64,000 nucleotides of DNA from Amaurobius ferox (GCA_951213105.1 OX578144.1:85449015-85513014); one strand, 5' to 3'. Shown: positions 22,233 to 34,504, counted from the stretch's first letter. The notes: generated from the letters alone by a model not told the origin. Translations and numbers: made by a program.

Positions 22233-22585
22233 AGGGTTCATCAACCTTTCATTGCCTTCCGAACCTTTCTGGCTTGTGGTAATTCTGAAGAAACCTCGTA
22301 ATTTGAGATAGTATACAACTATATAACCTATATATACTATAAGTTATATAGTTATATAGTTTATATATACCTATATATATATAGGATTATATAGGGTTAT
22401 ATATCCCTGTATATATAGATTATATAGGTATATAACCTACTACTAATAATAATCCTCTTGCTTTTTTTACTGCTATAACACCAATGCTTGATATAACTCC
22501 AATATTGACGTTGTATTATGTGGCTTCCAATGTTAGCCAATATAGGAAGCCAATGTAACCCCAATATCGGAATTACATTGGAAAC
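22233..22585. repeat. possible hAT end and TATA-rich palindromes
   Basis: CAGGGTTCATCAACCTTTC near 22234 resembles a degenerate hAT terminus. From 22313 to 22440, ACTATATAACCTATATATAC-type units repeat in both orientations, giving nested palindromes. From 22480 to 22580, CCAATATTGACG and CCAATATCGGAATTACATTG recur. No gene. Confidence 0.35.
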
Positions 22586-23115
22586 ATTACGCTAGCATGA
22601 ACCGTTCTCGAGATATTGCACAATTTTAAATAAATTTATCAAAAAATCCCATAAATTAAAAAAAAATATATTAACTATTGAGAAACATGTTCACTTTTCA
22701 TATGTAATATCATGTGATAAATTGGGTGACATCATTCTCGTGGATCGAGCTCGTTCCATTCACAAGAAAAGATACTTTGAGTAATACTTTTGTATTTGAA
22801 CGCCAATAGTTATTTATCTGCTATAAGAGTAACTTATTTCTCTGTCCATAACGCTTGGAAAGTTTTTGGCGCCGAATTTGGTGGGATGTCGCCAATTTAG
22901 CGACTTTTTAAATGTTGTCAAATTAACGAAAATCACGCCAAATGGATAAAAATGACACTAAATCAGTTAAAATTGCGACTAATTGACGAAAATCCAATTT
23001 CTTGGAAAGAATATAAATAGCTACTATAAGAATAACCTAAATTTTATTGTAAAAATTGTAAATTCATTGCATTATATAAGGAAAGTCATGTGTTGCCCAC
23101 ATCAGATTTTTTTTG
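22586..23115 (+). mobile_element. family C repeat, copy C2 (5'-truncated)
   Basis: The 3' half of family C: GCATGAACCGTTCTCGAGAT, AACATGTTCACTTTTCATAT, CATTCTCGTGGATCGAGCTC, GTTATTTATCTGC, the TTGGTGGGATGTCGCCAATT block. It ends AAGGAAAGTCATGTGTTGCC, CACATCAGATTTTTTT. The 5' hairpin and microsatellite part are missing. Confidence 0.65.
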
Positions 23116-25030
23116 TAGTCAATGATGTATGCAAATATTTGAATATACTGTCTTGTACTTGATCTCTCCACCAGAAACACGACAAATTAGTACTTTCCTT
23201 GTAATTTTGTGCAATAATGAATATAAATTTTAACAACACAGTAGATGAGATTTTATACAGGTTATTTGTTTCGAAAAGAAGTTTTTATAAAATTAGATAG
23301 CAGCTGATGAACGCAGCTAGTTAATGTTTAAAATTCGGATTCCAGTTTGAAGGCGTAATACGATTTGGCAACCTACAATTGCTTAAACGATGTAACAGTC
23401 TTTTTATATATAAAAATTCGACTTTAAGCTGTCGAAGAGACCTGGAGTATTTGTCGCAATTTTCTGAATATAATTTTCGTGGCATGGTAGGCAGGAATCG
23501 TTGTGCAGTTTTCATATACATTTTAAAAGTCTGCCTTTATATCAGTTATAATTTTAATTGGTAAAATAATTTAACTGACATAGCAAACGCAGGCAGAATA
23601 TTTATGGGCGAACTGTGCATTTCGATTTAATATTTTTAAAATCAATTTCTATGTGCTTGTGTTTTATCCATATCATTTAATACCTATATTTCTACATTCA
23701 CACTACATTTGCATCTGTATTTCTACATTTACTACATTTTAACTATTTTATTCCTGCTGAATTTAAGTTCAATCCTTTCGGTAGTCTCTGAATGCTTGTT
23801 GTAAACGCGCAGAACGTGATCTCCTTAAATTTGGAATTTAAGAGACACTAGCACCAGCATGAAAACAAACCCGTGATCGAAAAATCTGCAAATAACCACT
23901 TAGGTTCACCTCCCTGTCCGGAGAAGTAAATCTCCAAGACGACCTGCCCGAAAACATAGGAGAACCAAAACACAAAATGACATTTAAAGCCAAAACCCTT
24001 ACCTTTAAAGAACTTCTTCTTCAGTCACAATTATTAAATGAAATAAAATCACAGAAAAATCTAAATAAACACACATAATTTAGAAGTTAAAATAAATCAT
24101 CATGTATTAAAGTCATTCTGGTTCACTAACAATTAAACTTAAAGTTGGCTTTTTAAATTATTAAATTCTACATAACTGACATAGCCGTAAATTCTTATTT
24201 AGTGGAACTCACTTAATTAAACATTGCGTTGTTTGTCGCAGAGTATCTCTTTGTTCGTTATATATTTCTGTTCTCTAAGTATCGTCTTTCTGTCTATATC
24301 GTTCTGTATATTTTTTCTGTATCTCCGTTCTTTAAGTATCGACGTCCTGTCTCCAGGCCACTCAACCAGCTGCTCATACCCTAGGGTGAGTCGGGTAGCC
24401 TGGGTCTTTCATTCCTCTTTTGCTCTTATTGGCCGTCTTCATGGCAAAGCACAATCATCTTCTACATTGGTCAGTCTTTTTATCCAGTGTCGTTACTTCA
24501 CATTTTCTTAAAAGTCCTTCGACCCTCTCTGTCTTGACGCCCCTAAATTTATGGTTTTAGTTGACCTTTGGGTCAGCATGTTGTAAACTTTGGCTTCACT
24601 GAGACTGAAGGAATTGTCTGACGTTTGAAACACAATAAATAATGCACATAAAGCTGTCTCTCAATAACTGGTGTAAGATCGATTTCTGGTCTCACAGTTA
24701 TATAAGGAGTTATCAAACACATAAGCTGACTCTTTATCAGCACGCCACTGGACTCAGGCGCAGAATATCTTATTCAAATGCCACAGGCTTCAGAGACGCA
24801 AAATCGAGTGTACTAAATCAGAGCGGCAAAACTTTAAATAATAAATATTTACATAATTATGTGGTATGGTCAAAGACACAGGGAAACGAGCACTCAAAGA
24901 ACTTTTAGAATAGAATTTCTGATATAAATTTTAAAGATAATCAATTTTTCTTCATTAAATATTTAAATAAACAAATATAATAAATTTTGCGAGACAGCAT
25001 TTGATGCATTTGAAGTTAGGCTCCCTATTT
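23116..25030. other. intergenic DNA, no gene recognised
   Basis: Short ORFs (23321-23521 minus, 23379-23564 plus, 24224-24511 plus, 24642-24908 plus) overlap or match nothing I know. Around 24400-24660 the composition is less AT-rich and may be a decayed element. Confidence 0.35.
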
Positions 25031-25700
25031 AACTGAGTCAACATCTGGACGTAGAATACAGTCAGAGAAAACCGGGGAACGAGATATAATGGAATGGCTT
25101 ACCTCGAGCCAGGATGTCATGAAAAACGGAGCAAAGAGCGGGGCAAAAACCTCCCTGAAAAATGGAAAGGGGTCTTATCCCGACCCGAGATTCTGGTGAA
25201 ATTATCGCCTTACGTTGTCGAAAACTCGGCACACCAGAGGTGCTCAGACAGATGACACTTGGCCCGAGTACAACTCAGCCTCGGCAGAGAAGCATCTCCA
25301 GGTCTCAAAAGATGGAACACGGTAGACCGACCCGGCAAGGCCTCGGGCTAGTCCCACAGGAAGCGTCGTTGTTACTCTTCGATCCAGAGGGCTTCGGATC
25401 ATCCGATGTCAGGCGGGCAATATTTCCCCAGACAATTCCCAGACAAACATTTCCCCAGACAAACACTCATGAACCTTAAAGATCCGACCTGGCGGCCAAG
25501 CTCTCGGGGCCCGTCGTGAGCATCGAAAATATCAGGACCGAAGCCCCGATTTCCGTAGAGTAGTCTGGCAATCAAATGGAGGAAATGCGAACGCAGAGAG
25601 AGATATTCATTCGAATCAAACCACCTAATTTCTTCCCACGCCGTCAATACCAGATGCCTCAACGTCGCGCCGTCCGTCGCGACTCAAAACCACACAGATG
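25031..25700. other. GC-rich island of unknown origin
   Basis: Base composition changes sharply from the AT-rich surroundings to roughly balanced or GC-rich, with Cs and Gs concentrated at 25160-25690. Overlapping ORFs exist on both strands: plus 25162-25479 (105 codons) and minus 25399-25662 (87 codons, with a plausible mixed composition around TAWEEIRWFDSNEYLSLRSH). I recognise neither. A repeated CCCCAGACAA(A/T) unit occurs at 25426-25466. It could be an exon, a decayed transposon or transferred DNA. Confidence 0.35.
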
Positions 25701-26447
25701 AACCTCCACACATTCTTCACAGTAGAAACATATACATCGCATATTAAACTAAACTTGACACTTCCTTTTTTGCCAGCCAAAATGACCTCGAATTGTAACG
25801 GAAGAAAGAAGCCTCTTCGAATGATGGAAATGATAATTTAAAAATGAATTCAGATTATGGCTTAAAGAGTTAAATGTTTCTAAAATATATCAATTGCATA
25901 AATGACAAGAGGGGGTTTCAACCAGAATTAAATAATTTAAAAGCTTTAAATAAATTAGATGACTCGTAATACATTATGAGTTTAAATAGTAAGTGCGGCG
26001 TAATGCGGGGTTTCGAATTCCGACATTACATTGTAAATGGATTTGTGGACAGACATACCGAAATAGTCTATAGACAAACTTAAATATCATAATCAAAAAT
26101 CCATGTTCAAACCTATATCCAAAACCTAATCAAAACATAAAATGTCCATATATTCAATTCGACAGAAAAATGCTTTCGACATGATAACAATAGTACCTGT
26201 AGCAAAGAAAGTTCCTAAACATACTGAGTGAAAACCGCCTAGTTGCTTTATAGTTAACCGTATATAAAAATGGAATCGTACGTTTCTATAATAACTTGAA
26301 GTAAGTCAACGTAAGATTGAAATATGAAAGCCAAAGTCGCATTATATAAATATGTTTCGTGAGCCCCCATACATCACAGAGCCGAAAAGCAATGTTACCG
26401 TATTTGCTTTGAAGTTAGAGCATTACTGATGGATATCTCAGAAAAGT
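25701..26447. other. AT-rich intergenic DNA, no gene seen
   Basis: No ORF of note and no recognised repeat. Confidence 0.4.
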
Positions 26448-26543
26448 GCATATTGATAATGAATTATGTATGATGTAAGCACGCATCTGTCAGCTTCAAC
26501 TGTAACAAAAAGATGGAAAACCATGCATAAATAAGATGGATAG
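26448..26543 (+). repeat. family F short repeat, copy 3
   Basis: GCATATTGATAATGAATTAT, GTATGATGTAAGCACGCATC, TGTCAGCTTCAACTG, AAAAAGATGGAAAACCATGC and ATAAATAAGATGG. This is the most complete copy of family F here. Confidence 0.5.
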
Positions 26544-28884
26544 GCTGTTACGTAAGTGGCAGCCTTAAACTACCATAAATAGAACAATGTACGATATAAC
26601 TCTGTGTTTGAATAGACTTAACTCCGTGTTTGAATAAATGTAAACTCTTTAGTATGGCTATAAAATATATCCAATTGTTTTATTGTTACTAAATTTGCCT
26701 TCACGATACATTAATATTATACTTACAGTATTTAACGACATTTTTATCAAGGCATTCGAAATAATTGAAGAAAACTCTATTTTTCTAAATCTTAATTGGT
26801 AAATTTTTGTACATAATAAAAATAAAATGGTTGCTTTTTTATTTAATTGAATTTGAATGAACCATTTTTAACATTTATTGAATCGATGACTTGTAGGGCA
26901 TAAACATTAGGAAAAACATAAAACATAACGTTTAATTTTATTGCTGGGAATTTTTCGCATTTTGACGTATATATTAAAAATCGTTGCTTAACATACCATT
27001 ATATTCCTAAACCAAATAGTTATTTTGGTTTTATCAAATGCGCATGCGTAAATTTGCTAAATATGGTAAATAATGACTTCCAGTGCTTCACATCAAATTT
27101 GCTTGATATACAAAATTGGAAAAAAATCGTATGATAATTAAAATTTTTCAAAATGAGCATGCATAGTTTGCACATCGCTACCCTGAATCTGGTTTCAATT
27201 CAGAACTAACTGCTCACAATCTATACTATTAATATATATGAAAATCACTTATTTCTGTCTGTCGGACTATATGCATGTCTGTCATGCTTGGCGATAGATT
27301 TGCAACAATTTGGCAACCTTAGCAACATATTTAGTACACTATTGATAACTTGTCTACTTTTGGAAATTTATCGCCCATTTATAAATGTGTCAGTATATAT
27401 GTAGTGTGGTGATGATTAAAGTACCTCTATTTAAAGATTTCTGCAAAAGAACAACGACCAAGATTCATTTAAATTTGGCAGGAATATCCATCAGAACAGC
27501 ATCATCATCATTATAATCCATGACTCGGCAGACCAGTATTGAACATAGCATGGATATTACTGAAGATCACTCTAAGTATTCCTATTCATTGCTGTTGTAC
27601 TCCAATTCATCGTTCTCCACAGCATCAACCAAGCGCACCCTTGCTCATAGATGGGTCTTGGCCTTCCCCTCGCTCTGTTACCCGGGGACTTAGGAAGAAA
27701 GACATTCTCTTGAAATAACACGTTTCATCAATTTTTAGATAATTTGCAACCCAAATAAGATTTTCATTGAGATAAATTGTATATTATCAGGATATCTTAT
27801 TGCTATATGGATCATATAGTTCAATATTATAATCCATTCCTCAATGTTTGTTTTTTCTTACTACACCAAATATACTCTAATGTATTTTTCTTTCAAAAAT
27901 AGCTACATATATTTTATCACTATTTGTGAGGGTCTACGTCTCTGAACAATAAGTCAAAAATACATTAGAAAACACATGCTAATTCCAGCATTCAGAAACA
28001 ATTGGATATAATAGTTTATAAAGCCGATAACATGTGTATATTTGGCTGTGAAAGTGGTAAAACGTACTTAAAATATATTATCGCAATGTGTGTACTTTTA
28101 AGTCAATAAACCAGAAGCCTAAAACTTAAAATGTCATCAATAAATTTTGTTATTTCTTTGAGTTAATTTCCCAATCACGGCGGCATGTTTGGGATTTCTT
28201 TCTTGAAAAACTTCCGGGAACTTCTTCTTTGGAACTTCTGGCCATACGTACATCTAACCAAAGCATTTTCAATAATATGGTAGTCATCGTGCGTTTACCA
28301 CAAGGAAAAAGAGAGAAAATATCTCCAATGAGTGTATAAAATTATAAATTAGACGTTAAGAGATGTTTGTTATGTAAATTTTTCTTTTGAAATGATAAAT
28401 TTACCCTCGTCAGCCATATTTAAAGTATGTTGTCAGATAAATTGTTTCAACCTTTTTTGAAGGTTTTTCTTCCTAATTGTGATTATGTAAGCATACGCGT
28501 TACAATTTCGATGTGAATAACATCTATGCTTGGGGTATCTGTATCGAAATTGGATCACTACGATAAATATAAACATTTTGGATGCTAAAATCTCTAAGCC
28601 TAATTTTTATAAATGCAAACAATGTTTACTTGTTTTGACGAAAATATTGTACCGAAGATGAATATATAAAAATAATTTCAATATATTTATATTTCGAAAT
28701 TGGGTGGATTCTATATAGAGCACCGATTTTAAATCTGGAGATTAACGATCATGCAGATAGGCAAACCTGGTGGATAAGAAAGCAGTAACTTGAGGTAAAA
28801 ATATTAGGAAGTGATCAGCCAGAGTGTCAGTTGGACATCAATCTAATATCAGAGGGTGGAGAATGCAGAGCCTTCTTGCAGTTC
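26544..28884. other. AT-rich intergenic DNA, no gene recognised
   Basis: No supported gene. At 27490-27690 a less AT-rich stretch (CATCATCATCATTATAATCC, GTTCTCCACAGCATCAACCA, GGGTCTTGGCCTTCCCCTCG) has the look of the 3' tail of a non-LTR element, but no coding part adjoins it and I cannot name it. Confidence 0.35.
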
Positions 28885-28965
28885 TTACCATGTAACTTAA
28901 AAGTAGAGCATCGGCTCCACCTTTGAGATCTGTAATTCGATTTCCGGTTGGACCAACTTGGTTCT
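28885..28965 (+). mobile_element. tRNA-like sequence (SINE head)
   Basis: AACTTAAAAGTAGAGCATCG (A-box-like) at 28894-28913 and TGTAATTCGATTTCCGG (B-box-like) at 28931-28947, with tRNA-like spacing. No acceptor pairing, so tRNA-derived. Confidence 0.35.
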
Positions 28966-29439
28966 TTACAAATTTAGTATAATTTGATATTACGACGTGG
29001 AGTCCATGGAAGGAGTATAAAGTTGAAATCGGGGTAAAAATTGAAAGTGCTGTCTAGCTGTAAACAGTTAGCGAGTAATTTGTAGCACTTTAGAAACCTT
29101 AAATGAAACAAAATACCGCATAAACTTATTTAACTTTATTGTAGTTTTATAGTTTTAATGTTATTCACTCAAAACCATTTAAGCTCCATCTGACTGAAAC
29201 CACTGCCGATTATTTCGTGGGGTTCCAGCATAATGCACTTCATATGAAAGGGTCCTCGAAATCAAATGTTTAAGGAACTCTACGTACAATTATAGAGGTA
29301 TGATTCCCCCCTCAAGAAAAAATATTGGACAATATTTGAATATTTGAGCTCTATATGATTTATTTCATACACACATGGTCTATCAATACGCACTTCACTC
29401 AGTAATAATATTCATACCTGCTAAAATTCTACCCAATTT
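28966..29439. other. non-coding stretch related to 1050-1290
   Basis: AGTAATTTGTAGCACTTTAG at 29073 and ACTCAAAACCATTTAAGCTC at 29166 match 1070-1290 in order. No gene. Confidence 0.35.
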
Positions 29440-29475
29440 GTGAAGAAAATTCGTAATTTAATAACTCGTAGTTTG

Positions 29476-30500
29476 ACTATGGTCTCCTTTGATGTGAAGT
29501 CATTGTTTACCAATGTCCCTGTAGAGGGTGCATTGTCCTGTTTCAGGAAACGAGTGTATGAATAACATTCCTTTCAATTTGAAATGGATGAGATTGTTTC
29601 TCTTGTCCCTACTTGTTTATCGCAAACTTATTTTGTCTTTCATAAATGCAATATTGTCTGATGGCTTGGCTATGGGTAATCCTCTCAGTCCTATTCTCAG
29701 TGGCATCTATATGCATCATTTTGAAGTTAAGCTTTTTTAAATTATTCAGTTTGTTTTTTACACTCGTTATGTTGTTGACATTTTTACTCTTCTGGATCAC
29801 ATTTTTAATGATATCAATGGTATTTTGGATATATTGAATTCCATTGATTCTTGCATTCAGTTTATCTATGAAATGGGTAAATAACAATCGTCTTGCATTT
29901 ATGGATATCTTGGTCATCCGGAACAATGATGAATTTCTCACTACGGTCTTTTACAATCCTTTTTCGGTCTCTCTACCTCCACTTAAGAATTCCTGCCATC
30001 CACCTAACCACAAAATTGCAGCTTTCAATAGGTTTATCCACCGTGCTTTGAATGTTTGTTCTATTATGTATTTACTCTATTCTGAGATCAATTATTTAAA
30101 AGTTGTTGGTGTCTATAGTGTTCTTTCTCCTAATATTGTTGATCATGCCATTCACAAATTTTCCAAACCTTCCTACAAACTAACTTCTGAAAAATACTTC
30201 AATAACACTATCATTTTACTATATTTTCCAAAAATCAGTCAGCAAATTGCTAAAATCCTAAAAAATTCAAATTCAATATTGCGTCTTAACTGCTAATAAT
30301 CTCAGCTTTTTCTAATCTTAAAGATCCTTTAGAAAGTTCTAATAGTTGGGACATTTACAGTATTTCTTGCCAGTGTGGTCTTTCTTATATTGGTCAAACT
30401 AAACGTGTTTTAAAATTTCGTATTAAGGAACATGAAAACTATGTCGAAAACAGGAATTTAATAAATTTTCAATTGCTCAACATTGCTACCAATTTGACCA
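29476..30500 (+). pseudogene. Penelope-like RT plus C-terminal GIY-YIG, broken
   Basis: Reading across frames shows SFDVKSLFTNVPVEGALSCF (the RT 'FD.K.LftN.P' motif with the first catalytic Asp) at about 29485, SDGLAMGNPLSPILSGIYMH (the 'Q.dG.aMG.PLSPi.a..yM' motif) at about 29657-29715, then MDILVIRNNDEFLTTVFYNP (the 'FLDv.i.r..d....t.vYrKp' motif) at about 29900. Further on, YSISCQCGLSYIGQTKRVLK followed by FRIKEHENYV (about 30358-30442) is a GIY-YIG endonuclease start. The YxDD box is not intact, and several frameshifts and stops separate the blocks, so no enzyme can be made. Family assignment is firm; the clade within canonical Penelope is not determined. Confidence 0.7.
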
Positions 30501-30873
30501 CCGTTTTGAGTTTTCATCATCAATGATTACAGAAAAATGCAGGTCAATCTATGAACTTAACTTATTTGCAAATTTTTATATCCTGAAAAATTCTAGTAAT
30601 TTAGTCAATGACTTTTCCAGTACTTCTTTTTTGTTCACTGTCTGGCAGAGTGCATTGCAAAACCCCCTCGCCTATCTTCTTCATTCTATTCTTTTGGGAC
30701 TCTTATGCGTCTCATTTATTCTTTTTTTCAATTGACTCGTCTTGTGGGGGTAACGCTTTTGTGCCTTGGCGCACGGCCATCACTTGCATTTCCTATTATC
30801 TTGAGTGTTCGTCATGCTGCTTCTTGATTGGCTCTCTCTTAATACAGGTCTTGGGTATATAATCCTCCTTTGG

Positions 30874-30886
30874 TTCCTTTGCAGCC
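30874..30886 (+). repeat. target-site duplication, left copy (13 bp)
   Basis: TTCCTTTGCAGCC occurs here and at 31443-31455, flanking the Jockey fragment. A third copy follows at 31461-31473, so the host sequence may already have carried a tandem of this motif. Confidence 0.6.
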
Positions 30887-31442
30887 CCTAGAGACAAAAC
30901 AAAACAAAATCCTACGGATTATCAGGAAAGCTCCCAGGTACTTAAGAAACTCGGTAATTAGGAATGACTTCAAAATAAAAACTGTTAGAGCCCAAATTAA
31001 GAAGCTAGTGCCTAAATTTTACAAAAATTTGCCATCCGTTCCAAATGAACTGTTATTCAAACTGCATGACTATGATCATCGCAAGGCCAAATCTCGTAAG
31101 AAACCCCCCGCTGTTCTAAACATCGATAATCGGAATTAAAAATCCAACCGCGAACATCTGATATTAAATAAAACTCACGACTAATGTTCAAAACTCTAAG
31201 CTGCCAAAATGCTAGGTAACCCTTAGATCTGCATCAACCCCTCAAACTGCTTACATTCTAAATGTTCAACAAACTGCCACACTAGGAGCTAGGACAAATA
31301 ATAAAAAGTCGTAAATAAATACCTCGAACCTCCAATTAGGGTCACTGAATTAATGTCACAGTTTGACGATAAGAACCACATATTGAAACTGGAGATTAAA
31401 GGTGCTTCGCGCCTGGTGCTCTGTCTTATACGTCACTCGACT
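30887..31442 (+). mobile_element. 5'-truncated Jockey-type LINE fragment
   Basis: Only the last part of ORF2 and the 3' UTR remain. The open stretch 30870-31139 ends with NKILRIIRKAPRYLRNSVIR...LHDYDHRKAKSRK, nearly identical to the C-terminus of 56096-58264. The 3' UTR has CTAGGAGCTAGGACAAATAA and a GGTGCTTCGCGCC hairpin followed by TGGTGCTCTGT, also shared. Flanking 13-bp duplications support insertion by target-primed reverse transcription into the older Penelope copy. Confidence 0.75.
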
Positions 31443-31511
31443 TTCCTTTGCAGCCATTCTTTCCTTTGCAGCCATGCTGTTTTGGACTTTGGGCATGTTG
31501 TTTCTCTCGTA

Positions 31512-31620
31512 CTGAAGAAGAGGATCCAAAGTATCCTCTAAACAGCTGTATGCTGCATTATCATTTTATTTGTGCTTATACATGTTGCTCAACTTTTCCT
31601 TGCAGGTGATATAATTTAGC
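31512..31620 (+). mobile_element. Penelope 3' tail module with hammerhead-like motif (module 3)
   Basis: CTGAAGAAGAGGATCCAAAG followed by TATCCTCTAAAC (31512-31543) has a perfect six-pair stem II (GAGGAT/ATCCTC). The conserved GAAAC has become TAAAC, which should weaken or abolish a hammerhead. Then AGCTGTATGCTGCATTATCA, TTTGTGCTTATACATGTTGC and TCAACTTTTCCTTGCA match modules 1, 2 and 4. Confidence 0.5.
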
Positions 31621-31625
31621 AGATA

Positions 31626-33140
31626 CCTACAGTTTAATGTATTCCTGAGCTAGACCAGTTAGACCTTGCAGTGTACAGAAAGCCCCATTGAGCAGAATAT
31701 TTGTGTTTATGAATCTAAAAAATCTCTTAAGAGGTTTCTGGGTTTGGAACACTTTGAGGTTCTTAACAGAAAATAATTATTTTGTAATTAATCAATTTTC
31801 AAAATTTTACAGTGTACATACGAATATTTTCATTAGCTTCAATAAGTTTACACTTTAAATATTCCGGTCATACACCTAGCTACAGTAAGCCTTCGGGTCT
31901 GTCGTGTGGGCTGGATTTTTCACACTTTAAATATTTGACATCAGTGTAGCGTTTTAATACTAATATTATAGAGATACTACAACTAAAAAAATCCCTCTCT
32001 AAACGAGATACTGCTAAACAAGAATATATATATATATATATACTGCCAGTAAAATATTTTTAAGCAAGACACTTCTAAACTAGAAAAGATATTCTACTTT
32101 TAACGGTATGAGCAAATGTTTTTAACAAAATTTTATTCAGAATTACTTAAATGTAAAATCCAGTTCACAAGCTGCTTATTTCCAAAAGTCTAAAGTGCAT
32201 CTTACCTGAGTTACAATGTTCCCGATTATTTAAAATAAGCTACGCAAAGAGACCCTCAATACCAAACAAACAAGCAAGTTATATGAATTTATTGAAAACA
32301 TTTAAAGGTATTTTGTTCTGTAAAACTATAGAACTATTATTTTCGTTTCGATTCTTGTATTTCCAAGAATATAAACAAATAGTTTAACAACGTTTTGTTT
32401 CGGAAATATAAGTCTGAGGGTTTTTTTCCCACTATACTTATTCAAAGATCCATTTCTTTTAAAAAACATTTTCTGAAAGGATAAAATAAAAACTTCGTAA
32501 GGCATTTGTACAAAATGCGGCAAGATCGAGTGCATTAAAAGGAGCTTTCCCAATAGTTTGTTTACAAAGAAAGGATTTTTGCTGGGTGAAATGATTTCAA
32601 AGATTGCGAATTTTTATTGTGATCGTTTGGATGTATCTATACAAATAAAATTGAAAATCCATGTGTCTGTCTCATCATAACGCAGAAATTCTGTGCCGAA
32701 GTTTATGAAACTTTAATAGGTATCCTCGGTATGCTTCGGCTTAAATTTTAGCTTCCCGTCTGTCGATTTTCTTGCTCTTCTGAATTTTTTCTCAAACTAT
32801 ATGCTTGAATTAATCGTTATATCAGCCTCCGCACAAACGCACCTCAATTGTTATATTAGCCTCCAAATGAAGTTATATTAGCCTCCAAACGAAACCCAAT
32901 CGTTGTTTGAGTTTCTAAGCTAACGCCGCTAATCTTGAATTGGGCCATTCTACAATAAATGCAATTAAAATCCAGTAACGTGACTTGATCGTCATTAGTG
33001 CTTCTACGTAAATCTAAAATGATAGTTTTTTACATTAACGAAACAAAAAATGAACGTTTTAATCCCGAGGATTTTAAACAAAAATCTATATTTTATCCCC
33101 GAATAAAAGGGCCAGAATCGTAGTCAACAAAGAATCTATT
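31626..33140. other. AT-rich intergenic DNA, no gene seen
   Basis: No supported gene. A (TA)n run lies at 32026-32041. The unit ATATTAGCCTCCAAA is repeated with changes at 32819-32900. The 75-codon ORF at 32326-32553 (minus) matches nothing I know. Confidence 0.4.
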
Positions 33141-33141
33141 G

Positions 33142-33909
33142 TTACTTTCCCTGAAATACATGGTAATGTAAAGGGAAAGTATTGGAATCATGCCGAAAAT
33201 CGCAACTCGAGTTTTCGATGGATCTACGCCTTTCGAGACCTCTAGAATACGAAAAAAACTATTTTTAGTGTGACGTCTGTGTGTGTGTTTTGTGTCTGTT
33301 TGTCTGTCTGTCTGTCTGTGCATATTTTGTATCTACTCTAACTAAAAAACTAATTGACCGAATTTCATAAAATTTGGTAAGTCACTTGTGGGCGAATCTA
33401 GTATTGATTAGTTTTAAGTACGATTTGTGATAAAAGAACCCGCCTATATTTGCTAAATGGCCCGCAAAAGCCTGTATCCATTCTAGCTGAAAAACTAATG
33501 GACCAAATTTCACAAAATTCGGTAGATAAGTCCTTGTGGGTTTCTCTGGTGTTGATTAGATTTTAGTACTATTTGAAATAAAAAATAACCTGTCTTTTTT
33601 TGCAAAATGGACGGTAGAAATCGTCGAAATCTAAAATAAAAAACTATGTACGCTCAAATATATTTATTAAATGCTTGTTTTATACGTAATTTTTAATAAT
33701 GAAAAGAATAAGACCAACCCCATTCCGCTAGGACTAGCCGTTCTCGAGATATTTTAATTTTTTCGTATTTTTCTACGCCACCTTTGAAAATGAGTCCAGT
33801 TACCCAATGAGAACGAAAATTGAATTAAAAGTTAAATAAATTTAATTAAAATAAAGATAACGTGGATATAAGTTTGAAGGGAAAGTCATGTGCTGCCCAC
33901 ATCAGATAT
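33142..33909 (+). mobile_element. family A repeat, copy A4
   Basis: Full-length copy: TTACTTTCCCTGAAATACAT...AAGGGAAAGTATTGGAATCA at the start hairpin, CAACTCGAGTTTTCGATGGA, a CTGT array, CGTTCTCGAGATATTTTAAT, and AGGGAAAGTCATGTGCTGCC, CACATCAGA at the end. Confidence 0.7.
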
Positions 33910-34192
33910 TTATTGTATAATTGTTATTACCTATTGTTATGCTAAAAAACATTGCATCATCCACATATTTCATTTGCTTTGATGGAGAAAAATTACTGTA
34001 CTACATATGAATGGACATTTAAAATGTTCAATATGTAATTAGAAATATGTGTTATAAACACTTCACCACGAAAAACTTTTAATGTCAACTTGATAATTTA
34101 TGTGAGCAGAAAATTAAATGTCAGACGTAATACATCTGGTGTGCAATGATTATTTTGCCTTAAAGAGTGAGATTTAGCTTAGGTATGTATAG

Positions 34193-34300
34193 TAAATTCT
34201 TTATGAATATTACTTAATATTTAATAATTAAATTCTTTATGAATATTACTTAATATTTAATAATTAAATTCTTTATGAATATTACTTAATTGTTTATTAT
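34193..34300 (+). repeat. 36-bp tandem repeat, three copies
   Basis: A unit containing AAATTCTTTATGAATATTAC then TTAATATTTAATAATT repeats at a 36-bp period starting near 34193, 34229 and 34265. The first two copies are identical and the third diverges after TTACTTAAT. The near identity implies recent expansion. Confidence 0.7.
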
Positions 34301-34504
34301 ATATTTGTTTTAATAGAAGAAATGTATTAATATCTTCAAGAAAATGAAAAAAGTTCTTGTATTCCAATGTCACTATACATCAAAATGAGTAACTTTATAT
34401 ACTTTATATATCCGATAAAGTTATCTGTATGATTTAACTGATCATCTCTCGCTGCCTGTTGACCATGGTTTTATTCGCCTGGGTTCAAAGAACCAGATGT
34501 TTTT

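Larger units (their letters stand above)
29440..31625 (+). mobile_element. decayed canonical Penelope-like element (RT then GIY-YIG)
   Basis: One degenerate retroelement. The RT remnant (29476-29990) is followed by a GIY-YIG remnant (about 30330-30480), then a non-coding 3' tail that ends with the hammerhead-like module at 31512-31620. A Jockey LINE fragment (30887-31442) sits in the tail and accounts for the second ORF there. Both 5' and 3' limits are approximate. This is the usual Penelope domain order, unlike the element at 49772-52480. Confidence 0.7.
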
